Positions 9,875 to 22,260 of a stretch of 64,000 nucleotides of DNA are shown here, one piece after another. The stretch is taken from the NCBI GenBank assembly GCA_028023455.1, contig JAQFVV010006335.1:2092412-2156411 (forward strand), written 5' to 3'. The stretch is from Epiperipatus broadwayi (Eukaryota; Onychophora; Udeonychophora; Euonychophora; Peripatidae). The position numbers were made by a program, and so were the translations under genes. The notes under the pieces were generated by a model that searched no databases, had not been told where the DNA came from, and saw only the letters and a list, made by a program, of their open reading frames with translations. Positions within the stretch are counted from its first letter, which is position 1. The number at the start of each line of letters is the position of its first letter.

Positions 9875-11531
9875 TGCAATGTGATGATCGCACATACTGC
9901 GATCACACATATAGATATTTAACATTTAAAGAATATTAAATATTGTGTTTGAAATATGAAAAAGTGAAGTTAAAAAAATTATAAATAAAGAAATGTTTTA
10001 ATTAAGAAAAGAGAGGGAATTAGAATCGAAAAGATTCTTATCTTTTACCCTCCAAACTTCAGATTTTAGAAAGAATAGAAATATTAAGGTTAGAAATATC
10101 GATATCAAGTGTTTAGTGTAAGATTAAAAAATGAGAAAGGAAATATAAATAAAATAAAAACTTAATGATGTAAAAAAAGTGGTGGTTGGGAAGTTTAATA
10201 AAATATAAGTAAAGTTTAGAATACAACAGAATATAAAGATCTGTTCTTAAAATTACACATTTTGACGAAAATGAAACGCATATGTGAATGTATGAATAAA
10301 GAGAGCAAGGTTTATTGCATGTCAAAATGAGATAATTTTATTAAAGAAAGTGATTGATAAATAAATGTAAAATATTATATTATAAAATTATATCAAATTA
10401 AAAGAAATTTTGTATAAGTTGTTGAAATCATTTTAAAGTAAAAAGGTGTGAAAGAAAAACCAAGCAGGAGATCAAGATAAGGAAAGAATTTGAAAAATAA
10501 AGGACATTAATTAATTAATTAAAAAACAGTATTGGTCGAGACTTCAGTGGAGACACTACTCCGATAATAAGCAGATAGTTAACAAGATATGACTTCTAAC
10601 GTCGGTGCCTCATCGAGAATGGCTGGCCAAGGGCTGTCATGATCGCTTGCCGATCCAGACTCTCTGTGCTCTAATGATTCCTGTCTAGATGTAACAACTG
10701 CTGACGTAGCGCCTGCCAGAGGATTTGTTTTTGCCTTTTCCTTGATGCCTTAAATACTGAGGAGTTCCCACAACCAAAATCTAATTTAAGAGCGACCGTT
10801 CCCTGCTAAAGAAGTGGAGAAATTCCACGGTCAGCAAGACTTCGAATTAATTCAGAGACTTAAAAACCTAGGTAAATATGTGTACTACATTTATATTTCA
10901 ATGTGCACATCTCTTTATTTAGACAATGGCCAAATGCTTACTGTGAATGATAAAGACATTCTTTAACTTTTTTACAAATATCCGGAAGGACGATTTATAA
11001 ATGTACAATCATTTATAGAATCTTTTTCTTTTTATTTTTACTCGTAATGTTATAGCCTATAATCTGTTTTTTTTATTGAGTGTTAATAATTTAAAATTTC
11101 TTTTATTGTTAATTTATTCTATTAAATATATTTACTATTGATTTAAATCTGTTTCGTCTCGTTCTTTGCCACTCCAAAAATAATATAATCTTAGGGTTTG
11201 GGAAATAATTAGTACTCATTTTGAATACTGAAGTAACATGTGAAACTAGTGGTGCAGTATATTTGATCCCATTAAAATTTATAAATATCCAAGCGCTGTA
11301 AGTCTGTTAAATCTTACAGCAGTCGGGAGACGGTTGTCCAGGATAAATAACCTGGGGCTATACCCGTATAGTATACAGGTTCGGCCAAGTACGGATATAG
11401 ATTCGTTTTTATGTCCGTATGTTCTCTATGCTTGCGGTAGCGGAAAGTGGACGATCTTGAATAATAAGAATTCCCCATTAAATGTAAATAAAAGGGAAGA
11501 TTAAGCTTTCGATCGCCGGGTTTCCGTTACA
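9875..11531 (+). mobile_element. Solo LTR 1 (1657 bp)
   Basis: The segment begins TG (TGCAATGTGATGATCGCA) directly after an (AT)n run and ends CCGTTACA directly before another, giving TG...CA ends and an ATAT flank on both sides, compatible with a 4-bp duplication. The first ~40 bases can fold: TGTGAT-GAT-CGCA pairs with TGCGATCACA. Overall composition is more G+C-rich than the flanks, especially 10540-10880 and 11270-11520. No coding domain is found inside. The 3' end resembles those of the Gypsy LTR at 18.1 kb and solo LTR 2 at 49.97 kb. A possible splice donor AG|GTAAAT lies at 10872. Called a solo LTR by structure only. Confidence 0.55.
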
Positions 11532-11545
11532 ATATATATATATAT

Positions 11546-14500
11546 GTGTGTGTGTAATTATAGAAGACTAGACATTTCATACATATTTGATATTTTTGTT
11601 GACATGTTAAATCTTTTTTTTTTATTTTAATCATGTGATTCTGTCTCCAGTATTTATAATTGTTTATTAGTTTAGTAATTATTAAGTGTGATATTCAATA
11701 TATTTGATATATTAATTTCACTCTGAACAAGGTTGACAATGATATGCTTATAAGTATCAAACTATCTAGAATAACTGAATTCATTCTATTCTTGATCCAT
11801 TGTTTAACACCTAAAGTGATTTTAATTTTAGTCTTAAGAAAGTTAATTTACTCTATTTGATTACATATATACATTGAGACATTTTTATATGCAGACATAT
11901 AAAGTTTTATAGCTTAAGAATTCTGTCAATCTTTTATGTCGATCCCTTTTTATAGAGCAATCATTTTGATTACATTTTATATAAAATATTTCTTAAACTT
12001 TAATTGGATAAGGAGAATTTACGGTCGTTAAGTTTCTGTTATTTTGTTTAAGACTATTTGATTTTATCAATATTTTTTTAATTCTCAAATCAATATTGAA
12101 TGTTATCTTAAGAAGTTCTTTTAGACATAATTCAATTTTTAAAAAAAAAAATTAAATAACTTAAATCAATGTTATAGAAGATAGTTTTGTAGATTTTTTT
12201 AAAAGTTATGTTTATAATTAGTCAAATCGGTGTAAAGCTTTTGTACAATTTTATGGTAAGACGATTTTTGTATATTGTTTTTTTTATATATAAATATAGT
12301 GTTTAGACAAAATTTCAACTGATTTGCAGAAAAAAAAAAACTATTTATTTCACTAATCCTATGTTTTACTATGTATTATTTATTTTATTATATTTTATAA
12401 AGGTACTTTATAAAGTTAAATATATAAATATAGCATTATAGGTAATTAGTTTTAAAAACTAAATACTATAAGTGTTAATGATATAAAAGTTACTATTATT
12501 AATTATTTACAAATAATACGTTTTCAGAGTTTAACCCAGTTGTTTGATCAATAGCTTCTCTTTACTAAAATTCAAAAACATTTATTATTATCTGTGTGAC
12601 ATTTTATTATGTTCTATTTTATTTTCAATCTATGTCCACATGACAATCTATTATTCTAGAGTTATGTATTGTCCAATCGAGTTTCTGCCTAAACACAATC
12701 ATGCCTATTTCTTCTTAATCCATTATTCTTCTCATATAACTTCACTGTGATGTCTGAAGTTTATAATTTTTTTATATTAAGTAGTTTCAAATTTCAGTTA
12801 TATATATATATATTCATTTTATAAAAATTTGTTATATCTTAACATTTTGTTAAATGCACACCAAAAAGTGTAATTTTATGATTAATATTATCTAGCATCT
12901 TTTCATCTGTAGTAATAATTTATTATTGTCTAATTCATTTCTAATCTTTATTTACCTTAACCTGAAAAAACATTTTTTAACCTTTTTAGTACTTATCTCC
13001 AATCCTATTTCTTTTATGTTATAGCTCTTGAAACATTTATTGAGCCTTTAATCATTTATTATGAAAATAATAGTGTCTGTCAGATGTTGACGATGTAAAT
13101 ATTTACTATTTATTTTTAAATAATTTAAAAAGATAAAAGAAAATAATAGGTTTTTAATTAAAAGTTTTTATATGATATATAGATTTTTAAAAAGAAATTA
13201 ATTGTGGTTAAGTTGTGATTGTAATAGGAAAGGGGAGTGAGATAAGGTAAAAAAAAAGAAAATTTTGGTTATGAATATATTTTGTAATTTTTAATTAATT
13301 TATTATTATTTTTTTGGAATATGTGATATTTATTGTACATATATTTTATTTTAGTGTGCCTTGAAAAAGACTATAAAAATAGTCGAAATGTTGGATTTAT
13401 TTTTCATGATTATAGTCATAAAAAATCAAGTGTTAAAAAGAAGGAGTTAGTTTGTTTTATTTCTATATTATATTTATTTTTAATTTCCTTGCTTTCCATT
13501 TTAATTGACAGAATATTTTCTGTAGAACTGTTATAATGTTATATTAGACATTATTTATTCTAATACATTACTGTTTCATTTTCATAAATATCCCTTCATA
13601 ATTTGACAATATTCTGAATCTACTTTTTGACGAATCAAAAATTACAGAAACGTTTAAAACATCAAGTGCAAATTGTATTTATTTATTTTTTTCTATAACT
13701 TCTATTACGATTTGAATATAATCTACCTTTATATACTACTTTAAATTTTTTTATAGTTAAATAAACAAATACAGTACAAATTATGGAAATAAATATTATA
13801 CTGCCTATAACTTATATGCTTATAGAATTTTGTGTGCCATATCTAAATGTGTATTTACAATTTTTATCAATCAGGAATAGATGTAGAATTATATTATGCA
13901 TCAGTTTGTTTGCTTTTAATTGTTTTTTCTATTATGTAACAATTTGTAATGCACCATGACAGTATTTTATTCTTAAAAATTTAATCAAATTAAATGGTGA
14001 ATACTTTTTAATAATATATTAAAGAAAAAGATGTAATTTTAAAATCTGAGAAAGGCAAGAAAAATTGATGTTCTTTTTTGTGAAGAATGTTTCTATACTG
14101 TCTCAATTTTATAGCAGTAATTAGCTTACATAGTAGTAGTAGCAGTTATTGAATAAAATGTTTCTTTCATTATAAGTACATTTTAAAGAATTTGTTCTGT
14201 GTTCATCAGAAATAATCTTGGAGCCTACCTCTATTTTTGTATTAAGTATGCATCAAAATGTTGACCTTACTTATGCTTTCTAAAAAGGGTTTCCATAAAT
14301 ATATTTTATTTCTATCTTTGCCACTGAAAAATAAGTAAATTAATTTGAAAGGTAAGTAAATATTTTTTTCAGTTTCATCCATAATCTTTACAATTTATTT
14401 AATAAGACCAACTTTTGTGGAAAGTGGAGCAAAAAGATGCTCTCACTATTTAATTTGATGCAGACATTTTTTTTATATAATGAGAAACTCTGGTATAATT

Positions 14501-15127
14501 ATCCAGTTCACCTAAAAACATTAATATTTATTGTAATTTTGTTGTATCTTCAATACAATACAATTATTTTGAAATTACCATAATTTTCCAACTTCGTTGT
14601 ACCTGACAGATTGGAGAACATTCTGTAGATTCTCATATGATTATTGTTAAAGTGGAAAAGGACAATAGACTGAGGGTATTGTATTTATATTATATTGAAG
14701 AATTAGCTTCCTTAATCCAGTAATATTATCCAGAAAGTTAATGCATGTTCATTTAAACCACAAACAATTACCACACTTTCTATTTTTATTAAAAGATAAT
14801 GTGTTTACATTTGGTTACAGACTATATCATTTTTATACTCTGGTTATAGTAGTCTTGTATTTTGTGTATTGCATCCAAGATCATGATATGGATCGTATAG
14901 ATTTTTTGCTTTGGAAAGTATGCAGATAAATATCGTATGTTCTTATCCAAATGATCTCATGATTCAGAAAGTAATGAGAATTTTTCATTTTTATCATTGT
15001 CAGTACCATTTGCACTTTCATTGGTAATTTTCTGCTCATTTCTAATGGTAATTGCAAATTTTAAAAGAAGTTTGTTCTCATTCTATAAGGCATGTCTGGG
15101 CAAGTCCTAGATTTTTATTTGTATAAT

Positions 15128-15130
<3 letters not shown>
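11546..15130. other. AT-rich non-coding stretch
   Basis: No coding region, RNA gene or element end could be supported. Short frames at 12544-12750, 13333-13536 and 14741-14929 are dominated by Ile, Tyr, Phe, Leu and Ser and show no motif. Several homopolymer runs and a TA run near 12800 occur. Confidence 0.5.
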
Positions 15131-15160
<30 letters not shown>

Positions 15161-15753
15161 TGAAGCAATCGATGTCTAATCATCATCGATGCTTCATGTT
15201 ATACCATCTAGACTAACCTCCTAGGGGTCCGCAATTGAGACCTGCTATAAATATATGCTATTCACACACACACACTGTATGCCAAATCATTGGAGAATTT
15301 AGTAAAATTAATTTTTATTTAGTAAAGTAAAACAATAGTGTGCGTGATGCATATATATATGAATGAAGCAATAATGTTATTAATGTTTATTGCTGACAAC
15401 TAAACATTTTCTTTATATAATTGTAATTTTTTTTTGTTATATCTATATGTATTTTGATTTAAAGTATTTAATTAAACTATTGGAATGTAACAACAAAGAA
15501 AAATTGGGAAGGCTTGAAATACTGAAATTATCTTTATCTCTAGTCAGATCGTTGTCTATAATTAAAATTTATAAATCTTAATTTAAGATTGAAAACAAAT
15601 CATTTATCAGTTGTTGTCGAATGATTTAAAATAGATAAAAATGGTATTTCAAACCTTATCTATTGAATATTTTGCTAATTAAATGTTGTTTTTAAAGGGA
15701 TTACAGAGATAAGGCTGATATATGAAATAGCATTCTGGGCAGTATTAAAATGT

Positions 15754-15761
15754 TATAAAAG
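15754..15761 (+). promoter_or_regulatory. Putative TATA box of the Gypsy 5' LTR
   Basis: TATAAAAG followed by a purine-rich GGAACCACAGAACAAAGGAAG segment. The same box is at 24903-24910 in the 3' LTR. Transcription would then start near 15785 and make U3 about 0.62 kb and R plus U5 about 2.3 kb. Inferred from the motif and its conservation only. Confidence 0.4.
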
Positions 15762-16294
15762 GAACCACAGAACAAAGGAAGAGGAGTTTACTTTCCGTTG
15801 TTAGTTAAGTCCAGAGGTGTTTTTAGTCAGTTGAGTTTAATTACTTTTAAGAAGCCAACACAAGTTCTGCGTGATGAAGAGTGAGTAGTGGAATCTAGCA
15901 TTTTCTTCTTCTTCTCACAAAGAACTGTCTACCAGCCATCAAAATTCCATCTGACTGGCCATATGAGATGATGTAGGATTATCAACTTGCCTGCCTGATG
16001 CTATGCTGATATCTTAGGTAAAATCATGTAATTTAGAGCTGCCTTAATACGAACATTCTCAGGTGATTTATAATTTCCAGCTAAATTAATTCATAGATCC
16101 ATTTATGATGTTTTGCTAGTTTTGCTCGTAAACTCTCTGTCTATAATCCTTATTAATACGTATGTAATTCTAAATATATGTTGTTTTCACACTTAAATTA
16201 TGTTTATATAAATTTATGTGGCTCAATTAAATGTATACAACTTATTTTGTTTAATATATATATATGTTAAAACGAAGATTTGCACGGGTTAAAT

Positions 16295-16363
16295 ATATAA
16301 AATACATATTTTGCGGGTTCATCCGTGTTAACACGGATGAACCGCAAAATATGTATTTTATAT
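16295..16363. repeat. Near-perfect palindrome inserted in the 5' LTR only
   Basis: Arms of about 34-35 bases meet at GTGTT|AACAC, with a single bulged G (GCGGG versus CCGC). The corresponding place in the 3' LTR (about 25402-25424) is a plain TA run. The palindrome is therefore an insertion or expansion after the element integrated. Confidence 0.75.
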
Positions 16364-17692
16364 ATATATATATATATATTCTCTAATATGTTGGTATCAA
16401 TCAATCTCGCGACTTTAATTAAATTCATTAGTAAAATTATATTCATTTGCTTATTTAAAATAGAAATCATTCACTAGGTTGGTTGTATACCTAAAAGTAT
16501 TTTATTGTGGATGCTTATTTTATTTTGTTGTTTAGTTGCCTTTATAAAAGATCGCGACCCAATATAAAATTCCATCTTTTCTTACCATTGCCTGAAGGGT
16601 TAATTCTTTAGTTAATACGTATATGGGAATCAAATCTTTAATGCAAATTTTATTAGTTTAATGATGTATAAAAAGTTATTATTTTATTACACGTTGTTAA
16701 ATGACTCAGGATTGAAAACAGATTATTGCGCAAGAGGTTAGACAATTTCTAAGTTTTAAAATAATGTTATAAAATTATATTCATGTCCAATAATGTTGCT
16801 GGCATACCATCCTCTTTATTCTGATATTTTATCTTCTCCATTTCTCGATTGTTCAGTCATTGGCAATGTCTAAATTTCCCATCCTATTTTTCAAAAATTG
16901 TTCGTATTCATGAACACTACTTCCTGTGGAAGGTAAAGTTTATGAGGATTATGTGCTGCAGATGGCAGTACATAATGATCTGGGATTCAAACTCAGCCTC
17001 TCCTTTGATATTGCTCCACCAGAATGCTCGGACATATCCAATCTAAGTTTGTTTCAAATATTCTTTTAAAATGATAAAATATCCACAATCGCCATGAGGC
17101 TTTATTTCATTATTGTATGCTAGTACCGTTACCATCTGCCTAACCCTTAGTAAGTCGCAATCATATGTTAAAGATAATGATTCATTTCGTAAAAAGACAT
17201 TTAGTTCGTTGAGTTAAGATGCTTTCTTTTAAAAAAACCGTTACCGATTCCTATAGACGTAAATCTAATTTATATTAATGATTGCATAACTTACTCTCGT
17301 AAATAAAGCGCATTGTTTGTTTCTTATTTCTAAAAGACATCTTTTCCAAACAATGCGAATAAAAGTATAAATAATGGTTCTCCTAAGAAATACATGATTG
17401 AAATCATATATTTTGCCCGTTATCAAATAAATCATTTACTGTTAAAACTGTCATGATCTTTTATATTTAATTTCGGCATCCACAATGCTCTGTAGCAAAA
17501 GTTTTCTTTAATTAGCTTATTAACTCCGCATAAGTTATAAAACACTATAAAATTGTATCTGTAAAATTATATTTATTAAATGAATGATAGAGGGGATTTT
17601 ATACAACAAATTCCCAAGTCTTGTAAATAAATAGTATTGTCCCAAGCGTGAAACTATTTGGTAAAATATACATACGTTTCCTAAATCTTTTG

Positions 17693-17695
<3 letters not shown>

Positions 17696-17727
<32 letters not shown>
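17696..17727. repeat. (AT)n tract in the 5' LTR
   Basis: About 16 AT units. The same position in the 3' LTR is where the nested LTR-like element sits. Confidence 0.9.
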
Positions 17728-17731
<4 letters not shown>

Positions 17732-18128
17732 TGTTTAATATTTAATAAATATATCTATTTCATATAAATCCTGGTTTGTTTTTGAATTATTATCTTCTAG
17801 TTAATATTTAGAACTATTTTCTTTAGCTAAGAGCTTAGCATTAATAAATAACTATAATAATGTAATAACTGGGCTATTCCGACCTCGATCATCATCATCA
17901 GTCTGATCTTATGCTCTACTGCTTTGCTTTGCTTCTGGGCACGGATTTAAAATAATTTTACTGTGTCATCAGAATTGTTGTTCATTGGGTCAGAGATTCG
18001 AAGAATAGGCAAATAGGTTAGAATTCAGGATTGCTCCAGACCTGTGTATCTCGAGCATGATCGGATTTGAGGTACTTTTGCTTAGGATTTGAATCTTGTT
18101 AAGTGAGCATACTATTTTGACCGGTACA

Positions 18129-18146
18129 GTGGATTTTTTTTTTCTG
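18129..18146 (+). other. Candidate primer-binding site of the Gypsy element (weak)
   Basis: Immediately after the ...GGTACA end of the 5' LTR the sequence reads GTGGATTTTTTTTTTCTG. A TGG one base inside the LTR border would pair with the CCA end of a tRNA, but the following T run does not point to a particular tRNA. Possibly degraded. Confidence 0.2.
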
Positions 18147-18284
18147 GGCTTGGCTGCCCAAGTGAGGCTTCGATATAAACACCCACATACCCTGAGTACT
18201 GAATTCTGTTTATATGTATGTTTTTAAAAAAAAGGTTGTAAGAGATCATTGATGATAGATATGTGTATTTCCTTCCTATCTGAG

Positions 18285-18865
18285 TTTGTTTTCTGATTTT
18301 ATATACATAAAATGTGAAAATTTTGTATTAAAACCAATGTCCATGTGTTGCAACCATAAATGTAAATGGTTTTTGTTGTATCTGGTTTTGCAACTATAGA
18401 AAAATATTGTTTTTCTATGTTTATAGTCTACAAATGTAAAAATCTTGTTTTTAAAAAAAAAAAGAATTTTGATACCCATGTGTTTCAACCATAAGTGAAT
18501 TTTTTCTGTATCTGGTTTTACAAATATATAAAATGTATCTCTTATGTAATATACGCGAAAATGTTTTGCAAGTAAAACCCATGTGTTACAACCATAAGTG
18601 ATTTTTTTTCTGTATCTTGTTTTATAAATATATAAATTTGTTCCTTTTTCTGTTTCTGGTTTTATAAATATATAAATTTGTTCCTTATGTTATATATATG
18701 AAAATAAAAATGTTTTGCAAGTAAAACCCATGTATTTCACCCATAAGTGATGTTTTATTTCTGTATCTGGTTTTACAAATATTGTTTTTTATGTTATATA
18801 TGCAAAAATGAAAATGTTTATAAATAAAACCCATTTGCTTCAGCCACAAGTTATAAACCTTGAAA
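18285..18865 (+). repeat. Degenerate minisatellite in the Gypsy leader
   Basis: Five diverged units in direct orientation share ACCCATGTGTTNCAACCATA followed by AGTGA, a T-rich patch, CTGTATCTGGTTTTACAAAT and TATAAA. Unit starts are near 18345, 18472, 18577, 18728 and 18827, spacing about 100-150 bp. The array lies between the 5' LTR and gag, in the transcribed untranslated leader. Confidence 0.7.
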
Positions 18866-19627
18866 TTGTAACAAGGTATATGTCATATTTAGTGTATTTT
18901 CTTTAGATTATATATGTAATAGAGTTTATAGTGTGTAACAAATACTTATTTATATTTACTAGTTGAGTAGCCCAGATGTATGTGGAATTGTTTTTTGTTA
19001 TATCCTGTTGGCTGGTGCCATATAAATGTGCCAACGGTAATATAGTAAATATGTGTTAAAATGAGTTCAAACCAGGATGTTAGAGGTTGAGAGAGAGTTT
19101 AATTATTTTCCACTATTTTGCCATGTATAATTGTAATGAGCAAACATATATATTATTGCTGAAACAAATCACTAATCAATTTTTTTTTGTAAGAGTCTAT
19201 TATAGGTGCAGAAAAACAACCAAAAGTCAAGCAGCAAGGCAGTTTGAATTCCAATAGATCATACACATACATGTTATGATCAAATATATTTTCCTCTTAT
19301 CAGCAACAGTCAGCAGCAACAAAAAATGGCAAAATGAAAACAGTTGAAGAGAGGAGGGAGAGAGGTGTATATCCTGTATAAAATAAAAAGAAGAAAGAAA
19401 CAAACCTTTTTTTTTTTTTCAAATAATTAGAAATGACAATACATTTAAACCAAACTAAAAGAAGAAAGAAACAAGCCTTATTTTTCAAATAATAATAAGT
19501 GACAATATGTTAAACAAAAAAAGAAATGTTTAAATCAAAATATTAAAATATATTTCTCAGAGACATTTAAAATTGACTATCTTTCAAAAGAAAAACAAAA
19601 GTGAATTGTGAAGAAACCATAGGAGCA

Positions 19628-20894
19628 ATGACACCAGAGCAAAAAAAGCAGATCTTGCAATCATGCAAGAAATGATGAAGCAAAATCAAGACCGAGCAGA
19701 ACAAATGATGAAAGACAAAAGAGACCAAACTGAAAGAGATGCAGAATTTATGGAAATGATGGAGAAGTTTAGAAGAGATCTTGATGAATTAAAAAGCCCA
19801 GAATTAAATATTGATAAGATTAGTACTACTAAAAACATACAAGCTGATAGTTTCAATGGTGTACCTGTTCCCAAGAAAAGTGAACCTATTGATCTAACCA
19901 AAGACAAGATAATCTGTGTAAAAACAATTTCGGAAAACTCAGAAATGGAAGACATGAAAGTTGTAAATGAAATTGAAGATGCTGCAGAGAAGCATGGGCC
20001 TAACCAAATAGAGAATCTGATGGACCAAACAAGAGAACTGCGAAGACTTGAAGATGATTCTACCTTCAGATCAAAGGATATTGATGCTGAAAATAAAGAT
20101 AATTTTTATGGAAGCACTTTTTAAAAGACGGTGAAGCAAAGGCCAGAGAAGAACAATGTAACCTTGTGACTAAGGACCACAACAACATTAATTACCAGAG
20201 ATCATCACAGATGGCATGGTTTGTGCATCTTCAGACTTTCAGTTGTGAGCCTCATACAAATTCCCAGGAACATCTTGAGAGTCTTCAAGTATTGTTTTAT
20301 CTTAGCCAAGCCAATGGTACTGAGTGTGTGGCTATTGCCAATCACTATTTAAGCCACGGCCAAAGATTGGTGGCAGTTCCTGCAAAAGCATCCTGCAACA
20401 TTTGAAGAATATAAAGCCATTCTGTTGTATAAATTTTGGGAAGAAGACTGTCAGGAGGGTATCCTACATCCTGATGGCCGAGAAATACCAGGCTCACCAT
20501 CCAGAGACTCTCACACAATTTTTTGTGTCAGGTGGCCATGTTTAAAACTCTCACCACATTCTCATATTTTGATTCTCAAATCATTTGTATCATCAGGGGA
20601 AACATGCCTGCTTGGTTACAGAGGATGATGCTCTGCAGTCAAATTTCTGATGTGACAGAAATGACCAAATTTATAACATCCCTTGACTATGGGATATTGA
20701 ATCCAAGGACCGCAGCACAGGTCAAAGAAACGGACACTATGAGAAATAAAATGGCAAAAGAAGACAAGGATCCAGAGATTGGTCATCAATGTGACAAGCA
20801 AAAAGAAGAAAAATTAATGTCAAATAGCATCAGCCTGAGAAATATGATTATTCATGAGAAGGAAGACCCTGAAGAGAGAGAGAGAAATGATTAA
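19628..20894 (+). pseudogene. gag: Gypsy gag (capsid) gene, broken
   Basis: Gag forms the particle that packages the element's RNA. The N-terminal part (19663-20124) is a charged, Met/Lys/Glu-rich coiled-coil-like stretch (MQEMMKQNQDRAEQ, then DRAEQMMKDKRDQTERDAEF). Around 20361-20455 another frame reads WWQFLQKHPATFEEYKAI and LLYKFWEEDC, the W..FL...TFEEYK...FW pattern of Gypsy capsid. Further C-terminal capsid sequence follows (PAWLQRMMLCSQISDV). At least three frame changes or stops separate these parts, and the ATG at 19628 is out of frame with the long 19663 frame. No CCHC zinc knuckle was seen. Confidence 0.65.
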
Positions 20895-21278
20895 TGTATC
20901 ACCTACAATAGGGGTACAGGTTGGATCCCAAAGCATGAAGGCTTTATTAGATTCTGGAAGTCAGATATCTATAGTATCACAGATATGGGTAAATACTCTC
21001 AAGGAAAACAACAGCATTATGCAACTCCCGACTTGCCCTATTACATTAACCCTAGCAAATGGAAAAAAACTGTAAGTGAGAATTATCAGGTGTGGTTAGA
21101 GATTGGCTTTGACAAAACTTATGTAGGCCACACATTCCTGATAATGTCAGGACTAATCTATGACATAGTACTAGGATCCAACTTTCTGCAACAACATCAC
21201 AGCATCATTGATTATTCCAAAAGGATTTGTCAGATACACAATGAAAGTATCCATTTTGAAGTCAATATCAACATGTAG
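20854..21278 (+). pseudogene. pro: Gypsy aspartic protease, frameshifted
   Basis: The frame from 20854 contains ALLDSGSQISIVS, the D-S/T-G active-site motif of retroelement aspartic proteases. After an A7 run near 21062-21070 the reading continues one frame over with IMSGLIYDIVLGSNFLQQH; IVLGSNFL is the conserved second half (flap and ILG block). The enzyme would process the Gag-Pol precursor as a dimer. The A-run frameshift breaks the protein. Confidence 0.75.
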
Positions 21279-21376
21279 GGGAAAGAAAAAGTTGCTTCAT
21301 CCAGCCAGTTGACCCAGCCTTAATCACAACCAAGGTACAAGAGGCAGATCTTCAAGAACCTGGACACAGACTCCAT

Positions 21377-22260
21377 ATGAAGGCAATCTTGGAGGAATAC
21401 TCTCATGTATTTTCAAATACTCCTGGTAAGATCAGAGGATATACTCACCAGATATGGGTCAAAGAGGAGTCCTATTCTCAATCCAAGATGTATCCAATTC
21501 CTGTCCAGTATAAGGAAAAAGTAGAAATGCAAATTAATCAAATTATAGATTGGGACATTATCGAGTGTAGCTCATCCCCATACAATAACCCTCTTGTTGT
21601 GGTCAAGAAAAAAAAAAGGGAATCTTCGGTTATGTCTTGATGCCCACCATCTTAATAATATAACAATTCCTGAGAGAGACACCCTTCCACCCATACAGAA
21701 AATATTCGTTCAGCTGGCTGGAAAAACTGTGTTTTCCACCTTGCACCTTACTGCCAGCTACTGGCAGATGGTTTTGGACCCACAGGACTGGAAGGATACT
21801 GCTTTCAGATACAATGGTCACAGCCATGTATTCAAAAGGTTTCCATTTGGACTTATCAATAGCGGGGCGGGGTTAATGTGATGTCTGAAACAAGTGATAT
21901 CTGATGACATGCAGCAACACATGTTATGCTAGATCGATGATATTGTCATTGCCTCAAAGGATATTGAGTAACATTTAAAATACTTGAAACAGTTCTTCAG
22001 AGAATGCCAGAGGGAAAATATCATGATCAATTTGGAAAAGAGTAAATTCGCAAATCAAGAGATAACCTTTTTAGGTCATGTAATAAATAAGCATGGGGTA
22101 AAAATTCACCCTGAAAAAGTGGACACTATTGAGAATTTTATGACTCCTCAGAACCATAAACAGCTCAGATCCTTTTTAGGATTATGTAATTTTTATCATA
22201 GGTTCTATCCGCGGTTTGCCTGTGAAACTACGAACCTTGTTAACTTACTAAAAAAGGAGC
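21377..22260 (+). pseudogene. RT: Gypsy reverse transcriptase, broken
   Basis: Parts in order: HQIWVKEESYSQSKMYPIPV and IIECSSSPYNNPLVVVKKK (fingers region), then after a frame change at the A-run near 21607 LRLCLDAHHLNNITIPERDT with LPPIQKIFVQLAGKTVFSTL (the D of the first catalytic motif region appears replaced: STLHL in the usual S.LDL place), FKRFPFGLINSGAG, and a TGA after GLM. The catalytic box reads stop-IDDIVIAS at about 21931, with the stop in the position usually held by an aromatic residue. The frame from 21984 continues with FLGHVINKHGV and LRSFLGLCNFYHRF. Not functional. Confidence 0.85.

Larger units (their letters stand above)
15161..18128 (+). repeat. 5' LTR of the Gypsy element
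   Basis: It begins TGAAGCAATCGATG, which pairs with CATCGATGCTTCA a few bases on (one bulged A), so the very 5' end is a hairpin. It ends GACCGGTACA. The 3' LTR repeats the sequence throughout except for a private ~105-bp palindromic insertion here (about 16265-16372) and the large insertion in the other copy. A TATAAAAG box at 15754 and a splice-donor-like AG|GTAAAA at 16018 are kept in both copies. At almost 3 kb it is far longer than most animal Gypsy LTRs, which are usually a few hundred bases. No coding frame was recognised inside. Confidence 0.85.

Noticed and set aside
16849-17046. 65-codon frame in the 5' LTR
   Set aside because: In the 3' LTR the matching region carries indels and substitutions without frame conservation, so no coding function is supported.
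19686-19955. Minus-strand 89-codon frame antisense to gag
   Set aside because: It mirrors the gag coding strand and has no motif of its own.
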